Below are positions 10,898 to 22,800 of a stretch of 64,000 nucleotides of DNA, piece after piece. The stretch spans positions 1,763,803 through 1,827,802 of the forward strand of contig NW_019091378.1 in NCBI RefSeq assembly GCF_001949145.1, given 5' to 3'. Made by a program: the position numbers and the translations under genes. The DNA is from Acanthaster planci (taxonomy: Eukaryota; Echinodermata; Asteroidea; Valvatida; Acanthasteridae). The notes under the pieces were generated by a model, which saw only the letters and a list, made by a program, of their open reading frames with translations, was not told the origin of the DNA and ran no database searches. Each line of letters begins with the position of its first letter. The stretch's first letter is position 1.

Positions 10898-13800
10898 CTG
10901 GAAAATACAGAAATGACAAGTTGAAATATAAAATACAAGGATGCTTTTGGATAGTCCAAAATAACTCACATAAAGTAAACCTGGTTACATGGAAGATTTA
11001 GAAATACCGTGTGGCAGTGAAAGAACATTTTTTTTGCTGTGCATTACTGAAGAGTCCATATCTGCCCATCCAATCTTTTTTTGCACAAAGACTTAATAGT
11101 TACAACATTTTCTACAACTGCTATGTTTGAATAGCAACAATTTCATGGACAGATATTTCAAATTTTATGTTTACCACACATGAACAAGAATCCTGGATGA
11201 TCCAGGGTAAATGCTTACTAAAGATGTTGATTATGAAGCTGACTGATATCAGCCTAAACCCTCACCCTCCTCAATCCTCCAAAATCCTTCGGGCAATTTT
11301 GGAGGATTGAGGGTGAATGGCAAAAGCGCATGGCTGATTGCGAAGGATGCCATAAGTGAAGGTCATGGGTCAGACCTTGTGTTTTTCTTGCTCAGTCATG
11401 CATAAATTCAGCCGGTATTTCATTTGAATCAACAGCACTGCTCAAAAATGTCATTCGCACTGCCTCAACATAATGACAGGAATTGCCTGAGGATTTTGAA
11501 AGATTGAGGCAGTAGGCACACCTCCAAGTAACATTTTCAAGAAATTTTGGAGGATTTTGGAGGATTGAGAAAGAATCCTATTTTTTTCACCCCCAAATTG
11601 GAGGATTCTGGAGGATTGAGGAAGGTCCCTAGCAAAAAGGGCCTAGGGGGTTTGGGTTAAAGGCAAACGCTTGATTTTCACTGTACCCTATGTCACTGTT
11701 GTGAAAATTTCAAAACAAGCAAACATTAGTCTCAGACAGAGAACCAATGATGAATGAATCCTCCTTAAACTCACCTTGCAGTGTCTGCAGACACTGACCA
11801 CTGGTGATGTCCCAAATCTTGACTGTGGAATCAGCATTACCCGAGACCAGGATGTTGTCCTTGAGCTCCATGCCACTGGTCAGTGACTGATGGCCCATCA
11901 GGGTGTGTTTGCACTCCCCAGTCTCTGCATCCCAGACCCGGATGGAGGTGTCCAAGGAACCGCTCACGATGTGCACACCATCAAACTGAGAAATAGGCAA
12001 GGAAATCAGATGATGTTTAACCAGTTGGTATCCCAAATGCACTGATACACAACCATGATTTGACAATTTTCACTTTGAGCTGCTAGCAGTGAAGGTTCTG
12101 AGGGACACGGTAAATAAATCTGTATTTTCAAGGAGAAGAGAGTGCACCTTTAATGTCACGTGACTTGTCACATGATGAAGTCATCATCTTATGGTGCCAA
12201 TTTTTATCTAAAGCATAACTGTTTCAAGATATCCGCAAGGTTTGAACCCAATCAGACATGTATTTCACGAGATATAGTGCTTTGAAGAGTACATTTTTAA
12301 TGTCACGTCACTTGTCACATGATGACGTCATCATCACATGTCAATATTCATCTAAAGCGCTCCCATTCCAAGATATGTACAAGGTTTCAACTCATTCGGG
12401 CATGTAATTCACGAGATATAGTGCTTTGATGAGTGCACCTTTAATGTCATGTTGTCATCTCTTGATGTCATTACTATGTACATAAGGCCAATGATCGTCT
12501 ATAACACATCCCTCCCTAGCTACCTGCAAGGTTTCAACCCTATTGAGTATGTACAAAACAAGCGAACCTTGTGTTCTTCAAGAAAAAAGCACGGTATACA
12601 GTAGGTCTTATTGGACTTAAAACATTTTGGTCTTTTGGCGTTCCACACAAATCAGCGCCACATGTCGCAATGACATTTTTGTATTTGGCTTTCCATACAA
12701 AATGATCAGACTTCAGCGCCATGTGCTTGTTTCACCACCCCGAGTAGCCTATGCACAGTGTAATGTGCAATGTCTTTGTTATAGGCAGATGCAACATGTT
12801 CACCCACATCAGAGCAACTACACAGTGTACATGTATGAATGGGATTCTTGAGTGCGCAAATATCGTAGGGTGCGTTTTTGTCACCAGTGCTTCATCTGTG
12901 TGAAACAGTAGACCAGTTATGCACTTGGTGCAATGGACTCTAATGCTTGAGCTGTCATATTACAGACAATTCATGCTTCTTCCTCTTACGGTTGATTTTT
13001 TAGGGAATTTTAAAGAACAAAAAGACTTTTATAACTTCCGGTCAGATGACATCAGACCGGAAGTTATAAAAGTCTTTTTATTCTTTGATGTCCGATGACA
13101 TCATCGGCCTCAACTTTCACACGTGTTAACTGGGTAAAGATCATCATCCAAATCAATTTTCAGGCGATTTGGACAAACTTCGCCACAGACATCTATTCAA
13201 AATTCATTTTTCAAAATTTTCAACCTGTTGCTAGAAAGCACTCCATAATTACGTGACATCATCAGTGGATGTTTTGAAAACACGTTGATACTTATTACCA
13301 CTTTTAAACAAGAAGCCCACTTCCGGTTTTGACCTGAAGGAAGGGTCACGTAATTTGACCCACACAAGATGAACTTAAGACCAAATTTTATTCTGCCACT
13401 AGCTGCAAACGGAATGCTGCGGGAGGCCATGATTGATTTATATGGATTTTATAAATGTAACATATTTAAATATTAAAAATTCACTTGATGACATCATCAT
13501 GACATCATGTTTTAGTATCATTTGTGCTTTAAGGTCTGTGCTTGGTGTAAATTTGACGACTATCAAACATTGCTAGGTTATCAAAACTGTGCCTTGAAAA
13601 TGTGTACGAAGTCAATAAGCTGAAATAAATATTAAAAAATCAATAAAAAATCATGACGTCGTTGTTTTCAGCCCATCTTTGTACATGTTCTAAAGTTTGT
13701 CATTGGTGAAAGTTGGATGAAGATCCAACATAGCAAAAGGACCAAAGTTGTGGGAAGAAACAATGTGCACAAACTGAATAGGCTTTTGGTCAGAAGAGGA

Positions 13801-16800
13801 AGCAGGAAAAAAAACCAAAACCACATACCAAAAAGAATATCATTTTTGCAAAATTGTGAAAAAGCCAGAAATATTCAAATAAAAAGAAAACTCTTCTATT
13901 GTTAAGGTATTAGCATACACAGTACGTTACAATTGAAAATTAACCAGGAAACGGGAAATTCTTCTCAGAGTCTTTCTCTTCTGAGGGAAGTTATTTTCCT
14001 TCCACAAACCATGAGAAACTTTCCAAAGTGGGAAAAGATTTTCACAACTTTTCACACAAGCCTGACAAGTAGGAAAACCTTTCACTCATTTTCCCTAAGT
14101 GGGGATAGATTGTCACATTTTCCCACAAAAGGAAAAAGATTTTCACAGATTTTCCCCCAAGTGGAAAAGAAATGTCGTAGGTTTCCACTCAAGGGCAAAC
14201 AGATTTTCGCATGTTTTCACACAAATCAATGTTTGACAGCCATTGTTTTCACATTAGTGAGAAATTATTTTCACATCTTGAGAAATATGAGTGTAAATGT
14301 GAATGTGAAAGGGAGTTTTCTTCACAAAATTCACAATGAAGCCAAGATTTGGAAAACCCCTTAAAAGGGCAACTTGAACATTGTGCCCTACCTGTAGTGA
14401 ATAGACCCTGTTTGTGTGTCCCTGCAGTGTGTGTAAGCATTCCTCATTGTCAGGGTTCCAGACTTTAACGGTATAGTCATAGGCTCCACTGACAACCCGC
14501 CTGCCATCGTACTGAACACAGCGGACGGCAGCCACATGACCCATAAGCACATGCAGGCACTGGCCAGTCTCGATGTCCCACACTCGGAGAGTCGCATCCC
14601 TGGAACCACTTACAACCCTAGAAACGGATGAATCACAGGAAGAAGTGTAGCCCTTCCAGTGCAACCAGGCAAGATTGGTATACAAATACAATCGACTCTC
14701 ATTATTATGAAATCCGCAGGACCTAAAGGAAATTTGTTTTAGGCAGAACGCAGTGCAGTGGCTTCGGTGTATTGCGTCAATAGGTCCTATCATGTATAAT
14801 GCCATTTACATGAACTGTACATGCAAACACATGAATGTGGTCGATGTTAATGATGTCAAAAAAATCTCTTGGTTATGATTAATCAAATAAACTGTGATGT
14901 GTGTTGAGTAATGAACTTCACTGTTGTATGAAAAAATATTTAATGTACACGTGAGATAAAAAAAATAAATACATTTAAAAGCAATGCGCCAGGGATTTTT
15001 AAAGACTTTCGATCACCATGGATGAGGACGAATGTAACTTAATGACATGCACATGTAAGCCTGTGTGTACCTGCAAGAATGTGAAAACTCATCATCCATG
15101 CAAGTAGTCTTTCCAACACAAACTGTATCATGGAGAGACATTTTTAATTTTCCGTCTGTCTTTTGATGTTATGCACTAGCTGCATGACCACGCTTGATTG
15201 GTAGTCTGAGTTCACTCGCCCACCGCTACCCAGCCACCCACGCGCAAGATGGTCGCTGAAAAAGCATTATGTCATGAGGGAATATCGCGCACAATCTCAT
15301 TGGTGGGCATGCTAGTTCTTTTAGCAGTGCTGGGTAATTAGTTGGGCTCTAATAGCAAGAAAAGTCAAGCCAACTTATTTGGGGTGTATGTTTAACGGAA
15401 TTAGGAAGGGAATTTTTGTTCTGGCGCTGCTGTAATCAGTGTGAAAAATCACTGATTTTTTAATCGTGCACTACACTAGTCATGGCGACAGGAAACTGGT
15501 GAATAATGCCTGTGTATTACGCTGTAAGCATGCATCTGGAGGGGTAGGTGATAAACCTCATGCGCTGTGGCAGGAAATTTTGTGGAAATACGTTCGCTTC
15601 GAGTACAAGCAGTACAACCTCAAATTAAATTCGTGAATACAGAAAATACAAACATAGACATGAGATCAATTTCAGTGAATGAACTTGCAGAAATTTTGTA
15701 ACGGCAGTGTTTTTCTGAGTTGCAACTGTAGAACTGCATTCGTATACGATGTAGTGCAACGTACGATGCTATTTGGGATGGGATAAGTACATAGACTGGT
15801 TGCCGCATTTTCATCATGCCTTCTTTGGCAATGGTTCGGTGCAGCAGGAACCAGTGCAGCATGGCTTCAACTGCATTGCACACGTGTTTTCACCACTGCG
15901 ATTTGTAAACGCTAGTTATAAATGGGTCAACAATGGTTTTTCAGGTAACAAAGTCACAACAATCTTTCGTTGTACCAGGAATTTTGTACAATGCAATTAA
16001 GCTGTCACAGATTTTCTCCCCATAGAAATGTGCACATTTTTGCTGGGACCACAGATGTGTGTTTGTTATAACCAGAATTTATAGCCGATTTCGTAATAAT
16101 GAGAGTCAACCGAATGTGGGGCTTTATTGCATTAAGGGAATAAAAACATGTATGTGCTTGGCTGGTCTTAAATGTGTATTTAAGACCGCCTCAAAGATGC
16201 ATTCCATGTCAAATTATACACGTCAGGTGTAACAGGGACAGAAAATGTCACACGTCGGACCCCAAATTTATAAAATGACCCTTAAGCAAGATAATTAACA
16301 AATTCTTGTGGCAGGAGGGACGAGGAGGGTTAAGAGCTGGAAAAATGTATGTCAGCCAAACTGTTAACAGATGGGATTGTTTGTGATTTCGTGCCTTTGT
16401 CTTCCTATGCAAACCGGGACACTTGGCTGTTCAACACTCACAATTTCATCCTACAAACCTCTCTTAACCCTCCTATGCTTTAACAGCACGAAATATGCAC
16501 ACATGCCATCAGTCACTATTTGGCATGTGTTTCCTATATGCCAGCTCAAAATGACACAGGCTGCTTTGTACTGGCCTCATCACTCTAGTTGTTTACTGCA
16601 CAATTGCGCACATGGAAGAGTGCAACACAGTTGACAGAACAATTGGTAATATGACAATCCCTATAAGGACAGTTAATGCAACGCACAATGTGAAACTGCT
16701 ATGCATCTTTGTGCTACTTATCAAGTGATTAAAGAGTGGCTTTAGCATAGGAAGGTTGAAGGCCTTTGCTTGTCATTTTCTTTGTGGACACTTACTTGCT

Positions 16801-19800
16801 GCCATGAAGATGCATGCATCTGACAGTAGAGGTGTGTCCGTAAAGCGTATGTAGACACTGGCCTGTATCCGCATTCCACACTTTAAGGGTCCGGTCTGTC
16901 GATCCACTGATAATGATGTTGTTGGACATCTGAGAGGACCAGACACCGCCTGTATGGCCTACCAGTGTTCTCAGACACTGTAAAGCAAAGAAACTAACTC
17001 TGTAAAACTAAACTTAGCAACCACCTAACTACTTTTGCTGGAGCCAAACAGACATTGTACATTTTGATTCAGCTTAGTCCAACTTCTTTCAGCCTTCAAA
17101 TCAATATCAGTTTGAAATCCTGACTTACCTTACCGGTCATGGCTGACCATACTTTCAGCGTGTTGTCATCAGATCCACTGACAATTCGTTGACCGTTGAA
17201 TTGTAAACAGGTGATCACATGGTCATCATGACCTTTCAAAACCTGTCAAATCAAAAACAAAAATGTACACACATTGCAATCGTTTCCAGTAGCCACACTC
17301 GTCTGCAAACCAATATGATCACATGTTTTTATTGCTAAGAGGAAGTTCTGCAACACTTCAAAGTGCTATTTGAAATAACAAATGCTATTTGAGGCAGGAA
17401 CAATCTCCTCGGTCCGTGGTACAATCTTCACTATCTCACCTTTGGGTGCCTGATGTCTGCAAACCTCCAATTATACTCAATCTGGTGCTGCCTCAGGTAC
17501 ATGCTCTTCCAAGGACTGCGTGGCACCCCAGAATTGGACCGGCGCCGGGTCTGTTTGCCATTGACTTCATCAATGCAGGCCTCACGGCACTTCTCCTTCC
17601 ACAGAAGGTTGTCCTCACACAGGATTCTCCAGTAGTGGCAAGTCTGGGCGGCACGTAGGAGGTCGCGGGGTTCAAGAAATGATAGCACATACAGAGCAAG
17701 CTGTGGATAGGAGAACAAATCTTGTGATATTCCCTGTAGAGCCTTCAGCCATGACTTGAGCTGTAGAACCTACATGTGCATACAGAGTGACCTGACACAT
17801 TATTTATAGAGGATATCTATGAGCAATAATGCCACAGTTGAGCCACTGGAGAGGTTTTATTTTGTGAATGGATATAATTCAATAGTTTTTGAATGGTCAC
17901 AAGCTTGCATAGTTTTGTGACACTGTAGGTGACTCTAAAATGTGTGACTGGTCTTAATCTCAACCATTCATCATTCTTTTGGTAGTTTTGATTAATTGAA
18001 ACTTATCAAAAACTTATTTGTTCTCTAGTACGCTGACTTTTACTCAAGGCTTATAGGGGTTCAGCTGGTAACTGTCAAACATCGAAGCTCAGCTAAATGC
18101 ACAGTTTGCAGCCACTGACATGATCAATACAGTAATACAAATAACTACCATACAATCACAGCCAAGATCTGTCGGTGTATGCCGTTTGGAGACCGACTGC
18201 TGGAACTTTGTTTAACTCTAACCCTCCTCAATCCTTCACCTGTTGGAGGACTGAGGAGTGTTAGGGTTAATCAACCAGAAAAATCTACTCGTACATTTCA
18301 ACTAAGCTAGACTGTTTGATTGATTTATTTTTTTCATTTAGTTTGATTAAAAATTCTCGAGTACAAAAATTACAAAAATTTATAGTGATTGGATTACAGT
18401 ACGTAAAATACATACTGGTAAAGCATTAGGAAGTACTTGTTACAAAAAATAGAACAATCAAAGAATATATTTAAAAGCAATAATCACACAAGATGAAGTG
18501 AGTTTACAATACAAACAATTTGTGGGATGGCCGATTTTTTATGCACTACAGGTCAGAATTGAAGTGGACACAAAAACACCAACAGTGAACCTGACACACT
18601 GTTCAATACATGCTTTGCACATTTTGTGTGCATTGCTGGTCCAATGTATGATAAGCCAGGCGCCGGATCTCATTGTCTGAGTGGGCCTGTGACCGCAAAC
18701 CGCAGAGGTCAAAACAACATGAAGTGAACAACTGCCTTGCAGTGCTGTGGCTCTGGCTTTGTGCATTGTGTAAAGAAAACACACAAAACTGCCTAAGTGA
18801 AATCATGAAGGGTGAAATCATGTAGGGTGGCCAACATGATGACCAGGAGTGGTGAGGAAGTATTGTGGTACATTTGTTTCCTTACTTCTGGATCACCAAC
18901 TTCAGTCAGTCACATTGCATCTAAAGATTTTCATAATCCAGTGAAATTGGTCGGTAGTCCACCTCACATGTGTTTGGATGCAACAGAATTATTTTTCGAA
19001 TTTAAGCTTGGGGTCAACAGAAGTGACGACACTTTTCCTTGTTTTAGGTCGGATTGTGACAAAAACCTTTTCATGAATAAAAAGTAAACAAGTGAGAAAT
19101 CCATTTCTCAGCCAGAACCATAACAAGGTGATTTTTTAAAGAGACAAATTTTCAACTAGGAGAAATTTAGCTCATGTATCAGAATTCCAGTCAATTAAAA
19201 ACATTAAACGTCTGTCAATTTTGACTCAACTTTTTGAGCTGCACAATTTTCCCTGCACCGCTCCTGTGTGTGCAATTATAGTGCAATAAAATGAGAGAAG
19301 TACCAGTGCATGCACTGTACATGTACATGCATAGCACGCCAATGGGCTTTCATGAAATCACAACCGCCCAGAGGAAATCCGTCTGGAAATTGTCTGTCCT
19401 TTCATGCTAACAGTTTCTGAGGACATTTTGGAATTTAAGGACTAATTGAACTGCAGTTAAGCTCAATCAGAAACTAGGACAGTGACTGTGCCGGTTGACA
19501 GAGCACTGACTGTTCTGTGGTTTGCATGTAGAGTTTGTAAGTTAATACTCGGCAGAATGGACTGCGACATGTGTGTTCCGTGTTTGTAGTTAACTCCTTT
19601 CATGTCTGTTGGACTCAGTACACGCTGACATACTATTGCGTGTCCCATGTTTGGCTGAAATCTGACCTGTACTAAATCTGTTAGTATGGCAGAAAGGAAT
19701 CTTAAGACCATGGTTATTCCTAGGAACTTGTGTACATGGATCTGTTGGTGGACTTCGAAGGGGAAGTAGCGTTGCCATGTGTTTGGAAGAAATGAGAGAT

Positions 19801-22800
19801 CTGGCCCATGTTTCAAATAAGTGACTGTGTTCTAAGGATGGTACTGGAACTTAAGGGTAGTGGAATAATCCAAATATTTATTAGAACCAACAATTATTCT
19901 GAGCGCATGTAACCTAAGGAAACACAGTCCCAATGTAAGGAAAATTAGCAAAGTTCTCATGTAATGTTGTATGGCCATTATTGTTACATATAAAACCAGG
20001 ATGGAAAGTGGACAACAGGAAACAATCTAACATCTCGACTTGTAGATAAAACTTAGTTAAAAGTCAACACCACAGGACGCTCACATGTCAAAGAGTCACT
20101 TAAAATCGACGATATGAAAGGATGCTCACAAAAGCTAAAGATTTACATGTAGCTCACTTCTAACTGGAGAATAACAGGAGAATTACAAAAACATGGCTGC
20201 TGCAAGAAAAGCGCCCCTATTTTTAATTTGTCCCACACTGTTTGGCAAATGTTTTATGCATGGAATGTTTAAGATCTTAAAAAGCTTTTGGTTGTTCTCT
20301 TGCATCTCTCTAGGAATCCTTTTTTCACAGATTGGTTTTCCTTTAACTGCACAGAAAAATGTAACCAAGTAAGATACATTACTCAAGTAATCACATCTGG
20401 TAACTGAATAGTGCTCCTGGATTTCAGGTGTGTCTACAAGATTTGTATGGTGTTCTCATAAAAATTTGCCTTGGTAGTTGAAGGTATCATCGTCTTACCT
20501 CTCGAGGTAGCAGTGAGATGAAATCCCTCTGGAACTGAGGTTCAATGATGGACATAACATGCCTGACCAGTGTTGGCTCACAGTGGTTGATCAACTCATC
20601 TAAGGCCAATCGCTGCTCAGGTAGATTCCAGTTCTGTTGAGAGGACGTAATCAATGAGCTGGCAAGGAGAAGTGATTTGGATGGATGGAGAGCTCAAAGA
20701 TGCTGTGTCCCAAAATATTTTTTGCTACTTCATTAAAAATCTTCACAAGGTGTTAATGAAAATTTACAATTAATTTTTGCTGTTTTTAGGCAATTTTATG
20801 CCCAAGTGAAAATTGGTCATGCTGTTACCAACATCATGATGTGTCATTCATAAACAAAAGATTTTTTTGAAAAATGGATGAGGTAATAACAGACAACACC
20901 ATTACCTTTATTTCAACTCCCTTCAAAAAGCAATTTTGGAAATATGCAAAAATAATGAAGTTGGCAATAATGTGACCAATTTCCACTTTTGAGTGCTGCT
21001 GTCTGTTCAGTTAAAAGAATGAGAAAAAGACACTGACAATTGTACAGAAAAGATATCAAGCATAAACCCACAGGGTGTATGTATAATCATATATTGGAGG
21101 ATTTGGGACAGTTGGGGACATTGATGTTTGAAAGTTCAAAAGGTAAGATTAAAGAAAGAGGGAACTATGTCAGATATATGCCTTGTTCCCATACAACCTA
21201 GACCAAATCACACATACATGTAAATACTACCTTACAATCCAAGGAAATTTACAGGATGGAAACTCAACATACATGTATCTGAATCTGCTTATTTAAATCT
21301 GGATATAAAAATGATCTAGTAGCGTGTCTAGAAGGCATGTTACAACTACCTAAATGCGGCATTTTACACTGAAATTTTCGGCATTCGAGATCAGGGTGCC
21401 ATTTTTGTTTTCAATCTTGGCTGAGTGACGTCATGAATTGATATGAATAATTCAATATGCGACTTAAATGAAGCAGTTGATTGGCTCCCCCTGGAAAGTT
21501 GGGGGGAAAATAACTGCAAAACAAAATGTGCAAGACTACAACAGCCAAACTACAAACAGCTAATACAACAGCCAACCGTAATGGGTTCGATTGAGTAGAT
21601 TTCTGACTTGCGTTGGTACTAAGTCATAGTGTGTGAGTCCAAGTCAAGTCACAAGTCAAAAACTGATACTTACAAGTCAAGTTAAGAGTCACAAAAATAG
21701 AGACTCAAATCAAACTCAAGTCCAAGTCAAGTGACTCGAGTCTTCAACTCTGATTCAAAGTCATGTTGAAGTGGAGGCCAATTTTTGGGTTGTGTAATTT
21801 TTGGAAAGAGTAACTTGTCTCCTATTTAATCCAAATATTTCGCAGGATGACAGATTTAGAAATGCCATTTTCTCAGCAACTTTGACGACTGCATTATTCG
21901 TGCCTTGTCTGAAATGTTGAAACAATGTCAGGAACAAAGACGCAAAGCTGCAAGAATCATGTCACATTGTCACCTGATACTTTTCCCCTTAGTGTCCCAT
22001 GTACATGCCAATGGGAAGCTCTCTTTCTGCTGAAGTAAAAAATCCAAACATTTCAATTTATGAAAATGCCAACTTTCAGCTCAATTTGTAGTGAGAGGTC
22101 ACATACAGTCATCACAAAGCATGTGGCCAAAATACAACTGGTACACGACACTGCACTGAATAACTTTACATGTGCATTCCACTTGAATATTGCAACTTCA
22201 GTAGCTTAACTATGGCCATATTGAGTCCCACTGAAACACATATGAATATTGATGTTTCACTTGCAGCCAATCACAACACACTGACCAGATGGTCCCAGGA
22301 TGCTGTTTACACGCAAGGCTTGTGCTTTGTACTCCGTCAAAAATGCGTGCATAGATTTATATACACACACATACATGTGCATATATATTTGTCCATAGGA
22401 TTCAGCCACGTGCATTACAGCACTCCAATACTGCTCTGCAATGCATGTGTTAGAGAAAAAAATGGAAAAATCGGCGTTTGAGCACGTAAGAAAATCAGGA
22501 AAATCTGGCCTGTCAATGGCAAAAAAGCAGAAAATGGTATTTGGCATACTCAGCAAAAATGTCGAAATCCCCTAAAAAGCAGCTAGATTTTACATCCGAA
22601 TACCCGACAAAATATCCCTATAATCAAAATATAGTTGCCAGATAAAATGTCATGTGATATGTAGTGCCTGTGTTTGATCTTCAGCTGATGTGTGTACAGT
22701 AATTTACTAAACATCTGTTGAACAGCTCCAAACATTAGGAGTTGATAGCTGTTCAGACTTTGCAAAGTGATAAGAAGGCTGTTCAGAATTGTGCCTTGAA

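Noticed and set aside
13933-14364. 143-codon plus-strand frame over the FBXW7 intron repeat
   Set aside because: The frame is produced by the 35-38-bp tandem repeat (repeated F-S-H-F-P-like peptide) and overlaps a WD40 exon boundary.
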